Positions 17,706 through 28,000 are shown, counted from the stretch's first letter. The stretch is 64,000 bases of DNA from Psychrobacter sp. (GCA_018260445.1 JAGLBE010000014.1:1-64000); one strand, 5' to 3'. Notes: a model not told the origin generated them from the letters alone. Made by a program: numbers and translations.

Positions 17706-19373
17706 ATGCCAACTATGCCAAATGTAAACCGCTCTCATCTGTCGCCATCCCTATCCCCGTCACCGTCTCCTTTAACCTTGCTGCACACCTCGGACTGGCA
17801 TCTGGGGCGGCGGCTATATGGGCAAATGCGTTACGAAGAGTTCGAGGCATTTTTGGCGTGGTTAGAGGCGACGATTCGACGCTATCAAGTCGATGTTTTG
17901 ATCGTGGCCGGCGACATTTTTGACACCATGACCCCAAGCAACCGTGCCCAAGCCTTATACTATGCGTTTTTGGGACACGTCTCAAAATCGTGTTGCCAGC
18001 ATATTGTGATTGTGGCCGGCAACCACGACTCCCCTACCTTTTTAGATGCCCCAAGCCATGTGCTCAAGTTTTTAAACGTGCATGTGGTGGGCACCGCATG
18101 CGACAATTTGGCCGATGAGGTGCTGGTGTTGGACGATACAGCGGGCAACCCGTTTTGTATTATCACCGCTGTGCCTTATTTGCGCGACCGAGACGTGCGC
18201 AGTAGTCGTGCTGGCGAGTCTGCTGAGGATAAAGACGCTAATGTGATTGGCGGTATTAAGGCGCATTATGATGCCGTGGCCGACATTGCCCAAGCGGCGC
18301 AGCGCCAATTACAGGCAAGGGTAACGCGTCATATCCCGATTATTGCCACCGGTCATCTGTTTACCACCAACGCTCAAACCACCGCTGATGATGGGGTGCG
18401 CAGCCTATATGTGGGCAATTTGGGTAATGTATCCGCCGATATGTTTGCAGACTGCTTTGATTATGTGGCGCTGGGGCATCTACACGTGCCGCAAAAGGTG
18501 GGCGGACGTGAGTATATTCGCTATAGTGGCTCGCCAATTGCGATGGGTTTTGGCGAAGCGCGTCAGCAAAAGCAAGTGTTGCTAGTACAGTTTGCAGCGT
18601 GTTTGCTATTGCCAGAAGTAGCTGAAGTGGCTAACATTGATTTGGCTGAGGCTGATTTAGTCAGCGATGCTGGTGATGATAGGGGCAATAAACAAACGTC
18701 TGCCTCGCCATTGGCGCCATCCAATTTGGCTAAAAAGTCGGCTAAAACAGTTAAACCCGTTAAGTCACTCAAACGTGACGGTGATGGTTTTATGGATGAT
18801 TTGTTTGCTGATTTGGATGAGTCTAAAGATGAGACGATAGAGAATAGTGGCAGTGTGGATACTTATGGCACTAATAATCGTGACGAGATTCATACTATAG
18901 ACAATAGGGGTCTAAAATCGATGGCTCAGGCGACCATATTACATAGCGATGCGGCGAAGCAGATGCATGTGGTGTCTGTTGCGGTGCCTTGCTTTCATAA
19001 ACTGCTGCAAATTAAAGGCGATATGGCGCATATTGAGCAGACCATTAATGCGCTAGCGAAAGATGCGGTGATATGGTTAGAAGTTATTTATGAAGGTTCT
19101 AAAATTGTGAGTAATCTTAATGAGGTAATACAAGCGCTACTTGAAAATACTCCATTTAAAGCGTTAAAGATAAAAAACACGAATAATTATAATAAGGTAT
19201 TAACGTCGGAGAATAGCACTGAGACGCTACAAGACCTGAATGTGATGGAAGTATTTGAGCGTTGTATGATAGTGCATGACATCGCTGAGTCGCAAAAGGA
19301 TGAGCTACGAGCGGCGTATGAGCAAATCGTTTATGATATTCGTCATGAGGATGTTAATTCGGGTAGGGTTTGA
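17706..19373 (+). CDS. sbcD: Exonuclease subunit SbcD
   Basis: Mre11-like nuclease subunit of the SbcCD complex, which cleaves DNA hairpins and processes blocked ends. 555 residues against ~400 in E. coli. Phosphoesterase motifs: DWHLG at 30-34 (metal ligands Asp-30, His-32), GDIFD near 71, GNHDS near 105, GHLF near 217 and GHLHVP near 256. The extra length is mostly a low-complexity insert (about residues 310-415, Asp/Ser/Lys-rich) before the C-terminal capping domain. The exact start is uncertain: the first ~22 residues (Ser/Pro repeats) are not family-like. Normally sbcC follows directly; here it is 1.3 kb downstream beyond an accessory insertion. Confidence 0.93.
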   Translation: MPTMPNVNRSHLSPSLSPSPSPLTLLHTSDWHLGRRLYGQMRYEEFEAFLAWLEATIRRYQVDVLIVAGDIFDTMTPSNRAQALYYAFLGHVSKSCCQHIVIVAGNHDSPTFLDAPSHVLKFLNVHVVGTACDNLADEVLVLDDTAGNPFCIITAVPYLRDRDVRSSRAGESAEDKDANVIGGIKAHYDAVADIAQAAQRQLQARVTRHIPIIATGHLFTTNAQTTADDGVRSLYVGNLGNVSADMFADCFDYVALGHLHVPQKVGGREYIRYSGSPIAMGFGEARQQKQVLLVQFAACLLLPEVAEVANIDLAEADLVSDAGDDRGNKQTSASPLAPSNLAKKSAKTVKPVKSLKRDGDGFMDDLFADLDESKDETIENSGSVDTYGTNNRDEIHTIDNRGLKSMAQATILHSDAAKQMHVVSVAVPCFHKLLQIKGDMAHIEQTINALAKDAVIWLEVIYEGSKIVSNLNEVIQALLENTPFKALKIKNTNNYNKVLTSENSTETLQDLNVMEVFERCMIVHDIAESQKDELRAAYEQIVYDIRHEDVNSGRV

Positions 19374-19457
19374 TTTAAGCAGGATTAGAATTTTATGTAG
19401 TATTGTTCAATCTATATAAGTATGAACTCTAATTATATCTAATACATCCTAACAATT

Positions 19458-19478
19458 TTATATCAGTACTGATATAAT
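19458..19478 (+). promoter_or_regulatory. Toxin-antitoxin promoter with 20-bp palindromic operator
   Basis: TTATATCAGTACTGATATAA (19458-19477) is a perfect 20-bp palindrome. Its right arm contains a consensus -10 box TATAAT (19473-19478). It lies 25 bp before the toxin start and its AAGGA ribosome site. The position fits an operator bound by the HTH antitoxin encoded downstream, blocking RNA polymerase. The palindrome is directly seen; the binder is inferred from TA biology. Confidence 0.75.
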
Positions 19479-19502
19479 ACTATAAGTAATTAAAAGGATT
19501 TT

Positions 19503-19835
19503 ATGAAAGATATTGAGTTTTTGGGGACTTCATTAGATGACTTACGTTCTTTTCCTGAGAACATTAGGCAAGATACAGGTTATCAACTTCATAAAGTCCA
19601 AATAGGCGATATGCCAGATAATTTTAAACCTATGCAGAGTATAGGCAGTGGAGTAATCGAAATTCGACTTAAAGACGCTGATGGCATTTTTCGAGTCATT
19701 TACACTGCTAAATTCGCTGATGTTATCTATGTTTTACACGCCTTTACTAAAAAAACCCAAAAGACACCTCAATCAGATATTACGCTCGCCAAAACAAGAC
19801 TTAAAGAACTTATAAAGGAGTTACAAGATGACTAG
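19503..19835 (+). CDS. HigB-like toxin (phage Gp49-like family)
   Basis: 110-residue RelE-superfamily protein. The family pattern is visible: an opening KDIEFLGTSLDDLRSFP, the central GSGVIEIRLKDADGIFRVIYTAKF strand pair and the VYVLHAFTKKTQKTP segment with the conserved Phe-x-Lys-Lys. Such toxins cleave mRNA on the ribosome and are inhibited by the downstream HTH antitoxin. Toxin-first gene order and the 8-bp overlap with the next gene are typical of higBA-type operons. It lies between sbcD and sbcC and looks intact, with an AAGGA ribosome site 6 nt before the ATG. Confidence 0.85.
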   Translation: MKDIEFLGTSLDDLRSFPENIRQDTGYQLHKVQIGDMPDNFKPMQSIGSGVIEIRLKDADGIFRVIYTAKFADVIYVLHAFTKKTQKTPQSDITLAKTRLKELIKELQDD

Positions 19836-20130
19836 ATATACTTCTGTATTCGATGCCATAAGTGATACGCCCGTTCAAAGTGCTAACTTAAAAATGCGTG
19901 CTGAGTTAATGCACCATATTACCGCTATGATTAAGCACATGTCAGGCACTCAAGGTAAGATTGCTAAACGTTGTGGTATTACCCAACCTCGGTTAAATGA
20001 TTTGTTGCAGGGAAAAATTAGCAAATTCAGCTTAGATGCCCTAGTTAATATCAATGCCAGCCTTGGCGTTGATATCAGATTAGATTTTACTCAAAGAAAA
20101 TCAGAAGGTGAGGTGGTAGATGCGGATTAA
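19828..20130 (+). CDS. HigA-like XRE-family antitoxin
   Basis: 100-residue helix-turn-helix protein. The HTH spans about residues 40-75 (GKIAKRCGITQPRLNDLLQG then FSLDALVNI) and resembles the XRE/COG5606 antitoxins paired with Gp49-like toxins. The short C-terminal tail ends GVDIRLDF plus a charged stretch. It should neutralise the toxin and repress the promoter through the 20-bp palindrome at 19458-19477. Its start is 8 bp inside the toxin gene, with a ribosome site AAGGAG within the toxin 3' end. Confidence 0.86.
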   Translation: MTRYTSVFDAISDTPVQSANLKMRAELMHHITAMIKHMSGTQGKIAKRCGITQPRLNDLLQGKISKFSLDALVNINASLGVDIRLDFTQRKSEGEVVDAD

Positions 20131-20146
20131 GTGGATTCAGTTGGCG

Positions 20147-20167
20147 TAGGCTGGGCTTGTAGCCCAG
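20147..20167 (+). repeat. REP-type hairpin with GTAG head
   Basis: GTAG (20147-20150) is followed by CTGGGCT-TGT-AGCCCAG, a perfect 7-bp stem with a 3-nt loop at 20151-20167. A GTAG tetranucleotide at the foot of a small hairpin is the canonical recognition layout of RAYT transposases. It stands 23 bp upstream of the RAYT remnant, where RAYT genes usually carry a flanking REP. Confidence 0.6.
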
Positions 20168-20190
20168 AAATTTAATCAAGGAGGTCTATA

Positions 20191-20298
20191 TTGAGAACAT
20201 ACTTACCCGGCAAAACCAAAGGCGGTTGTTATTTTATCACGATTAACTTGAACGATAGAAGTGCCCGTAGCGTGCGCTCCATCGCACCGATTGAATAA
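20191..20298 (+). pseudogene. REP-associated tyrosine transposase (RAYT), N-terminal remnant
   Basis: A TTG codon with an excellent ribosome site (AAGGAGG, 20178-20184) opens a 35-codon frame. Its first 24 residues (RTYLPGKTKGGCYFITINLNDRS) match the start of Y1/TnpA-REP transposases, which read roughly YR....GG.YFFTVNL.DR. The frame then runs into degenerate REP-like sequence (GTAGCGTGCGCTCC, then GTGCGTGGAACGCAC) and stops at 20296. The HUH and catalytic Tyr parts are absent. Interpretation: a RAYT gene reduced to its start by REP-bounded deletion. The short length is a limitation, but ribosome site, motif and adjacent REPs agree. Confidence 0.65.
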
Positions 20299-20361
20299 CG
20301 TGACCTAAAAAGTGCGTGGAACGCACCAAACTGGGAATAAAATGAGCTTTAAGGATTAAAT

Positions 20362-20610
20362 ATGAATATTAACCTAACGTTATTAGTATTTGTATTGTCT
20401 TTGACACTTCTAATATTAGCCATTTTAGAATTGGTATTAATGTATCAGAAAAGAGAATTTAAATTATTCATGTGTGCTATCGTCCTCATGATTATAGGTA
20501 CTTTTGCAAATTTGGAAGCTTCAAATCCCAACTTTATAATAGCGCTTGTATTAACGATTGCCATCATAATCGTTAAAGTTCCCGTAGGGTGCGCCCCGCG
20601 CACCATTTGA
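20362..20610 (+). CDS. Small three-helix membrane protein, 3' end in REP
   Basis: 82-residue hydrophobic protein with predicted helices at about residues 5-27, 35-50 and 57-72 and a basic loop QKREFK between the first two. An AAGGATTAAAT ribosome region precedes the ATG. The last ~10 codons (VPVGCAPRTI) are encoded by the inserted REP element at 20584, so the original C-terminus may have been replaced. No family recognised. It is part of the accessory patch between sbcD and sbcC, and whether it is expressed is unknown. Confidence 0.5.
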   Translation: MNINLTLLVFVLSLTLLILAILELVLMYQKREFKLFMCAIVLMIIGTFANLEASNPNFIIALVLTIAIIIVKVPVGCAPRTI

Positions 20611-20647
20611 ATTCTTCAATATATTTGGTGCGCAGGGCGCACCCTAC
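20584..20647. repeat. BIME: two inverted REP elements
   Basis: GTAG-GGTGCGC-CCC-GCGCACC (20584-20604) faces its inverted partner GGTGCGC-AGG-GCGCACC-CTAC (20627-20647) across 22 bp. Both hairpins have perfect 7-bp stems with GTAG feet. This is the bacterial interspersed mosaic element layout made by RAYT transposases. It lies 63 bp before sbcC and could also act as a transcription terminator or attenuator. Confidence 0.85.
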
Positions 20648-20710
20648 CAACTTATAGTTTGTCAACGTCTCATCCTATCTATTTCATTATCAAACCAATA
20701 AGACCCCATC

Positions 20711-23700
20711 ATGCGCCTAATTGAACTGCGACTCAAAAACTTAAATTCTTTAAAGGGCGAATGGCATATTGACTTTAGTGACAAAGCGTTTATGGATGAA
20801 GGGATTTTTGCCATCACTGGGCAAACGGGTGCAGGAAAGACGACTATTTTGGATGCGATTTGTTTGGCGCTGTATGGGGAAACGCCACGTATCAATAGTA
20901 TCAGCAAAAGCAGCAATGAGGTAATGACACGGCAAACGGGCGACTGCTATGCCGAAGTGGTGATTGATTTGGATGGGGCGCAATACCGCTGCCGCTGGGG
21001 GCAACGCCGAGCTTATGGTAAACCTGATGGCAACTTGCAAGATGCCACCCACGAGATTGCCAAAATAAACCTTAATGACCCTAGTAAAGGCGATGAGCTC
21101 ATAGAAGAAAAGCTATCTCGCACCAAAGAGGCCATCATCAAGCTTACCTCGATGGATTTTCAGCAGTTTACCCGCTCTATTTTGCTGGCACAGGGCAGTT
21201 TTTCGGCGTTTTTAAAAGCCAAATCGGATGAGCGTGCCGATATTTTGGAGAAAATTACCGGTACACAGATTTATGCCGATATTTCTAAAAATGTGTATGA
21301 GAAATACAGTTTTAAGAAGCAAGAGCTAGAGCAAATGCAAGCGGTGGCAAAGAGTTTGTCGCTACTCGATGCCGATACCGAAGCAGAGTATCGAGAGACG
21401 ATAGGCTGTAAGAGTAATGAGTTAGATAGTAAAAAAGCCACGCAAGCAGGGTTTGAGGCGCAAATTAAGTGGCTAGATGCGGTTGCGGATTTGCAAGGTA
21501 AGCAAAATCAGTATCAGCAGGATGTGAAGAATGCTGAGCAAGCGAAGTTGGCATTTAGGGCTGATGCCGAGCGGTTGGATAAGGCAACTAAGGCGCTTGA
21601 GATTAATAATGATTTTAATCAACTGGAGATCTATCGTCAGCAATTGGACAGCTTAAAAACAGACCAGCATCAATGTATGCACGATTTAACAGGGGCTGAA
21701 GGTCAGCTTAGCCAAAATAAGGTTGATTTGGGCCATGCCCTATCAGCCGAGCAAAGAGCGACGAATCAGTATGAGATAGCGCAACCCCTGATTGGTGAGA
21801 TACGGGGACTCAATGGTCAAATTTCGCAGACTCAACAGCGTTTGCATGACCAACAAACTCGTTATGAGTCGCTGACCACCAATATTGATGGGTTAAACGT
21901 ATCTTTAATGACGTCTAACATTGAGCAAGCGCAGTTGCAGACTCAGCTGAATCAAGCAACCGATTATCTTGCTACGCGCTTGCATCATGAACAACTTGTC
22001 AGCCATATTGAGTCATTTCATCAGCTTGGGAAGCAGATTAAGAGCCTATTAATCAATAATGCGGATAAGGCCTCAAATAGAAGTCAGGCGCTGAGTCACT
22101 TGGCGCACTTAACCCAAAAACTTGAAACGCTCAAGACCAGTCGGCAACAAGCGAATGATGACATTGAGCATAAAAAACAAGCGGTTGACTCGTTAAAGGC
22201 GCAACATCGTAACTTATTGCAAGGGCAAACTCTACAATCGCTACGTCATCAACAAAACCATATCGACCAAAGCAGTCAACAGCTTAGTGATATGCGGTCT
22301 CACTTTAGTCAGATAGGTGAAGTTACCTCGAAAGTGCAAGCGTCTCTATCTCTGCTACCCAGTAGTCAAGCTAAGATTGATAAGTTGCAACAGCATATTG
22401 AGGCGAATGAACAGACGCTAGATAGAATGAATACCGAGTATGAGTATAAAAAGACTAATTTAGAACTATTGCAACGAGTCGCTAAGCTTGAAGATTTTAT
22501 TGATTTGTTGCAAGACGATGCGCCTTGCCCGCTGTGTGGGTCTCTTGAGCATCCTTATGCGGGCAATCATCCGTTGTTAATGAATACGTCACAAGAGGGT
22601 TTGAAGCCCTCACCCATTACGGAACTTAAAAACCGTTTAGCTGAATTATCGATTGAGATTAAGGATATCGAGAGGCTTATTGCTGAAGATAAAATTAATT
22701 TGGCAACGTCGAGAAATGAGCTGAACAGTTATCAAAAACAGTTAAGTGAGCAATTGGCTCAAGCATCAAAATTGGTCACTGATAATGCCTTACAGATAGC
22801 GAGTTTTGAACAGTCTTTGGAGAAGGTTAGCCCTACCCTTTTAGCGGATTTTGATAAGTTTTCATTAATTTCCAAACTCAATGACTCGCAAAAGACTTTG
22901 CAAGCTCATTTAAATAAGCCTGATTTTGATAAACCTGATGTTGATAAACCTGATAGTGAATTCTCTAAAGAAGCGCTAATAACTATAAAAGCGACAGCCA
23001 ATGATTTAATATCACTGTTGCAAAACGTTATGCAGGATTTAGCATCGCAAAAGGACGCGCTAAACACGGTGCTTGATGATAACGATAGGTTATTACACGA
23101 CATTAACCAAAGCGAAACAGCACTTAAAGCTCTGCAAGATAACGCCCAGTCTGCTTTGCAAACAATAAATGATATCGAAACAGAGATTAAACTGAGTCAA
23201 CAACAAGTTGCCAGTGATGATACTTATATCGAGAGTAATTTTACAGAGATTGGGCGCTTGGTTCAGTCTATCCGTCATTTAGCCAGTTCCTATAAGGATG
23301 ATGATCAGGATAAATGGACAACCCTTGATACAGGGCTTAATAAACTAAGTGACTTTATAACCAATAAACAGGTTCTAATCACACCTGAGTCTGAAACGTA
23401 TATAGACACTCTACGCACCTATTGTAGAGGAATGCAACAACTGCAAAAAGACTATGAGCAACAGCGAAAACTTAGCCAATCGCTTAATAGTGACATTAGT
23501 AATTTAACTACCAAAATAGAGGGTTTAAAGGGTCAGCTTGAACAGCTGCAAAGTGAACGGGATGCTTTATCTACTGCTATTAATGATTTGCACTCTAATC
23601 TACAGTCATTACAGAACACTAGACAAACCCACTATCAGAAGATGGATAGTGCGCTTAATATCAAGGCACACAGTGTTGATATTGATGTTGATGTTGATAT

Positions 23701-24862
23701 TGATGTTGATATTGATGTTGATGATAAAGGCAGCGACAGCGACAGCAATGAAGAAGCTCATGCTGATGAAATAGCCGACATTGACGCCTTTGATAAACGC
23801 CTACGTGTGGCAATGGATAGTGCCAGACTAACGCTATCTAAAGTGAGACAAACATATAATAATAACCAACAGCATGTCGAACAACTTAAACAACAAGGGT
23901 TAAAGCTGGATAAAGTCATAGCAGAAACCAGTGAAAAGTTAGTCCAGCAACAAACTGTGTTCGCTGGTTTACTAAAAGACAATAATTTTGATGATGAAGG
24001 TCAGTTTAAAAAGGCGATGCTCGAGCGTGAGACTCGTGAAGCGTTAGCCAGACAACAACAACAGATAGACAGTGATTTGAAAATTGCTGAGCATAAACTT
24101 GCGGATAGCCAACTGCAATTGGCAGAAAAACTGGCGAATCCGTTGGTTGAGAATGGTGAAAATTATGAAACTAATGCAACCATTAAAGCCACGCTTACGG
24201 CCAAACTGTCAGCAATAGAGGTTGAGATATCAGAGCTTAATAAACAAATTGGTGCGCTGGAACAAAAGCTTCAAGACAATGACGCCAATAAAGCCAACCA
24301 ACAGGCGCAACTTGAGGCAATTAAGCATAAGCAACAATCATTTGCAGTTTGGCGTAACTTGAACAAGCTGATTGGCCAGGCTGATGGCAAAAAATATCGC
24401 ACCTTTGCCCAAGGTTTGACCTTCCAAATGATGGTCAGTAACGCCAATACCCAGCTTAAAAAGATGAGTGACCGTTACCTGCTTACCCGTGATGAGGAAA
24501 ATCCGCTAGAGCTGAATGTGATTGATGACTATCAAGGCGGCGAGATTCGCAGTACCAAAAATTTGTCGGGCGGTGAAGGGTTTATTATTAGTCTGGCGTT
24601 GGCGCTTGGGTTATCCAAAATGGCGAGTCAAAATATCAGTGTTGACTCTTTATTTTTGGATGAAGGCTTTGGTACGCTTGATGAGGACTCGCTTGATATC
24701 GCCCTAGACACGCTCACCAATTTGCAAGCCGAGGGCAAATTGATTGGGGTGATTTCGCATGTGCAAGCCTTAAAAGAGCGCATTTATACCCAAATTAAGG
24801 TAGAGAAAATATCGGGCGGACACAGCCAGATAACAGGAGCTGGTTGCCAGAGGATTGCTTAA
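20711..24862 (+). CDS. sbcC: Exonuclease subunit SbcC
   Basis: Rad50/SMC-like ATPase subunit of SbcCD. 1,383 residues against 1,048 in E. coli. Walker A GQTGAGKT lies at 37-44. Two very long coiled coils flank a zinc hook CPLCG (Cys-606, Cys-609). The ABC signature LSGGEG and Walker B LFLDEGFG are near residues 1,285 and 1,318. An in-frame repeat (GTTGAT/ATTGAT, 23675-23722) inserts an Asp-Val/Ile acidic run in the second coiled coil. The extra length lies mostly in the coiled coils. The start is the ATG at 20711. The gene is probably transcribed from within the spacer downstream of the BIME, since the REP pair and the TA module separate it from sbcD. Intact. Confidence 0.95.
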   Translation: MRLIELRLKNLNSLKGEWHIDFSDKAFMDEGIFAITGQTGAGKTTILDAICLALYGETPRINSISKSSNEVMTRQTGDCYAEVVIDLDGAQYRCRWGQRRAYGKPDGNLQDATHEIAKINLNDPSKGDELIEEKLSRTKEAIIKLTSMDFQQFTRSILLAQGSFSAFLKAKSDERADILEKITGTQIYADISKNVYEKYSFKKQELEQMQAVAKSLSLLDADTEAEYRETIGCKSNELDSKKATQAGFEAQIKWLDAVADLQGKQNQYQQDVKNAEQAKLAFRADAERLDKATKALEINNDFNQLEIYRQQLDSLKTDQHQCMHDLTGAEGQLSQNKVDLGHALSAEQRATNQYEIAQPLIGEIRGLNGQISQTQQRLHDQQTRYESLTTNIDGLNVSLMTSNIEQAQLQTQLNQATDYLATRLHHEQLVSHIESFHQLGKQIKSLLINNADKASNRSQALSHLAHLTQKLETLKTSRQQANDDIEHKKQAVDSLKAQHRNLLQGQTLQSLRHQQNHIDQSSQQLSDMRSHFSQIGEVTSKVQASLSLLPSSQAKIDKLQQHIEANEQTLDRMNTEYEYKKTNLELLQRVAKLEDFIDLLQDDAPCPLCGSLEHPYAGNHPLLMNTSQEGLKPSPITELKNRLAELSIEIKDIERLIAEDKINLATSRNELNSYQKQLSEQLAQASKLVTDNALQIASFEQSLEKVSPTLLADFDKFSLISKLNDSQKTLQAHLNKPDFDKPDVDKPDSEFSKEALITIKATANDLISLLQNVMQDLASQKDALNTVLDDNDRLLHDINQSETALKALQDNAQSALQTINDIETEIKLSQQQVASDDTYIESNFTEIGRLVQSIRHLASSYKDDDQDKWTTLDTGLNKLSDFITNKQVLITPESETYIDTLRTYCRGMQQLQKDYEQQRKLSQSLNSDISNLTTKIEGLKGQLEQLQSERDALSTAINDLHSNLQSLQNTRQTHYQKMDSALNIKAHSVDIDVDVDIDVDIDVDDKGSDSDSNEEAHADEIADIDAFDKRLRVAMDSARLTLSKVRQTYNNNQQHVEQLKQQGLKLDKVIAETSEKLVQQQTVFAGLLKDNNFDDEGQFKKAMLERETREALARQQQQIDSDLKIAEHKLADSQLQLAEKLANPLVENGENYETNATIKATLTAKLSAIEVEISELNKQIGALEQKLQDNDANKANQQAQLEAIKHKQQSFAVWRNLNKLIGQADGKKYRTFAQGLTFQMMVSNANTQLKKMSDRYLLTRDEENPLELNVIDDYQGGEIRSTKNLSGGEGFIISLALALGLSKMASQNISVDSLFLDEGFGTLDEDSLDIALDTLTNLQAEGKLIGVISHVQALKERIYTQIKVEKISGGHSQITGAGCQRIA
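23675..23722. repeat. Hexanucleotide tandem repeat in sbcC
   Basis: Eight consecutive RTTGAT units (GTTGAT or ATTGAT) in frame encode alternating Asp with Val/Ile in the SbcC coiled coil, followed by further Asp/Ser codons (GACAGC repeats). Multiples of three keep the frame. Confidence 0.8.
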
Positions 24863-25027
24863 GCAATTATAAAGAGTGCCCTATTAAAAATAATAGGCTA
24901 AAAGATGCGCCCCCTGTATTAGCAAGTACAGCCAGTACAGAATGTTACCGAGGTACAGGACACAGCCTCGCCTATTCAATTATTATTTTACCATCAAGGT
25001 GCAAGTCTTGTCTAAATCAAAATTAGC

Positions 25028-28000
25028 CTAATCGACCAGACGAGTCAGCTCACTCATGATTACCGACAACACGGCTAAGTCTATTTTCTGCGTTTCCACC
25101 TCGCTCATGTTGTGTTTGATATAACGCATTTTATCGCTATGCGTTTGTTGCCAGGTTGCCAACGCTTGCTTTGGCTGCTCGGATTGCTTTGCTTGCTCAG
25201 ATTGATTGATTTGCTCGGTGCTTAACACCTGATTCAATAATTGGCGCAATAAACGATTTAACTCATTAATCAGTGCATAGCGGGCGCGGCGCTCCCAGTA
25301 GGTTTGTTGCGGCAACTGACTCACCTTATCTAACATCCAATCAATCTCGAGCAAATAATACGCTTCAAAATACAAATCGGCCACTGCTTCAACAGAAATA
25401 CTATATTTCTCGGACAGTAATGCCGCATCAAGGGCATCAATGTGATACGGCAATTTGACAAACAGCATGGCATCGTCATGAGCCAACCCATCCGCCATAA
25501 CTGCGGCTAAATCAGTTTTTAACAGCGCCTCAAAATGAGTTTCAATAAATCCGCCCGCTTTGGTTAACGTGGTGACACTATCGCCAAAACGTACAATCAT
25601 CGCGCTAACATCAAGCGATGCCCCAAAGGCGTTAATAAACCAAATGATGGTACGCTCTAACACCGCACGTATTTGTTTTCCAAGATGCAGCTGTACTGTG
25701 GCATCTATCTTATTGTCCATCGCCTCAATGTGTTGCCAAGCTTGCGTAATGCGGTACACATCACGAGTAATGGTATAAGCGCGCACAATAGAGGCCAGCG
25801 ACTGGTCGGTATCCTCGGCTAGGCGAAAAATGGCCTCAATGCCCAATCGATTCACAATGCTATTGGTCAGATAAGTGCTAATAATTTCACGATGCAGCCG
25901 ATGCTGGGTCATCTCATTAAAAAAGCGGCTTGCCAGCTCATCGGGAAAGTATTTACGTAATTCATCGACAAAATAAGGGTCATCGGGCAAATCAGACTTT
26001 AACAGCTCGTCATACACCCACATCTTGCCATAGGCCAAAACAATGGCCAATTCCGGATTGGTTAAGCCCTCGCCGTGCTCCCGGCGGGCGCTTATCTCAT
26101 CATCGGACGGCAAAAATTCAATCAACCGATCTAGGCGGTCTTGACGCTCTAAAAACTGAATAAAACGCTGATGCTCATTCAAGGTGGCAGCAGCATCCAG
26201 CGCACTTAGCTCAATAGCTTGCGGTTGCAGATAGTTTTGGCGTAGCACCAGCTCGCTGACTGCATCGGTCATTGATTCTAACAGCTGATTGCGTTGTTTG
26301 AGGGTCATGTCACCCTGCTCGACCACTTTACCCAGCAAAATCTTGATATTGACCTCGTGGTCGGAGCAGTTGACGCCGCCCGAGTTGTCAATAGCATCGG
26401 TATAAATGCGCCCGCCCTTGCCGTCTATACCGCCAAATCTGGCATATTCGATACGGCCTCTTTGGGTACAACCTAAATTACCGCCCTCACCAATCACTTT
26501 GGCGCGAACCTCACGGCCATCCACGCGCAGCAAATCGTTGGCCCTATCGCCCACATCAGCATGGCTCTCATCAGAACTTTTAACATACGTTCCAATACCG
26601 CCATTCCATATGAGGTCGACCGGCGCTTTTAATAAGGCGTGAATCAGCTCATTGGGGGTCATAGCCTCGGCACGGATATCAAAGGCTTGTTGCATCTCGA
26701 CGCTAATGGCAATCGATTTGTCGGCTCGTGAAAATACACCGCCGCCTTGACTGATTAATGCTTGATTATAGTCCTCCCAAGTCGAGCGGGGTAGCTCAAA
26801 CAAGCGCGCCCGCTCGTTAAAAGCGGCATCGCTGTCTGCATCGCTATCGGCATTGCTATTGGGATTCGGGTCGATAAAGATATGCAAATGGTTAAACGCA
26901 GCCTGCAATTTGATATGCTTGGATAGCAACATGCCATTGCCAAAAACATCGCCGCTCATATCACCAATGCCCACCACGGTAACATCATCTTTGGCTTGGA
27001 TATCCATGCCCTCAAGGCGAAAATGCCGCTTGACCGACTCCCATGCGCCTTTTGCGGTGATGCCCATCGCTTTATGGTCATAACCTACTGAGCCGCCAGA
27101 GGCAAAGGCATCGCCTAGCCAAAAGTTATATTCGCTTGATACCGAATTAGCAATATCCGAAAATGTTGCGGTGCCTTTATCGGCCGCCACCACCAAATAA
27201 GGGTCATCGCCGTCATAACGTACCGTGCTATTGGGGTGGACGATATGCCCATCAACAATGTTGTCAGTCAGGTCCAACATGCCCCGCAAAAAAGTTTTAT
27301 ACGCCTGTTTGCCCTCGGCCAAAAAGGCCTCACGCCCCTCCGCCATATTGGCCTTTTTGGCAATAAAGCCGCCTTTGGAGCCGACAGGAACAATGACGGT
27401 GTTTTTAACAATTTGTGCTTTGACCAAGCCCAACACTTCGGTACGAAAATCCTCCATCCTATCCGACCAACGCAGCCCGCCACGAGCCACTTTGCCGCTA
27501 CGCAAATGGATGGCGTCCAAACTGGGCGAGTAGACAAATATCTCAAACATGGGTTTGGGTTTGGGTAGGTTGATGATGTCACTAGAGGCAAACTTAAACG
27601 CCAGTCTGTCTTTACGCTGGCCATCATCGTCACGCTGATAATAGTTGGTACGCAGCATGGCGCTCAGCAAATTTAAGTACCAGCGGATGATGCGATCCTC
27701 ATCCAAACTGCTGACGTTGCTCAAAGCCGTCTCGATAGCCGTTTGTAATGCGGCACTTTTGGCACTACTATCGCCCTCTTCAATAGCAAAGTACTCGGGG
27801 TTCATACGGGCGTCAAACAGCTCGACCAGCAGGACGGAGATATGGCTGTTTTTCACTAAGGTGCGCTCGATATATTGGCGTGAAAAGGGCGCTTTTGCTT
27901 GCTGCATATAGCGAGCCAATGCCCGCAGCACGACAACTTCATACGTCTCTAATTTGGTGGTGAGTATGAGCTCATTTAAATTATCGCTTTCTACCTTATT

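Noticed and set aside
24854..24897. Palindrome ATTGCTTAAGCAAT and stem CCTATTA/TAATAGG after sbcC
   Set aside because: Neither is followed by a T-run on either strand, so a terminator call is not supported.
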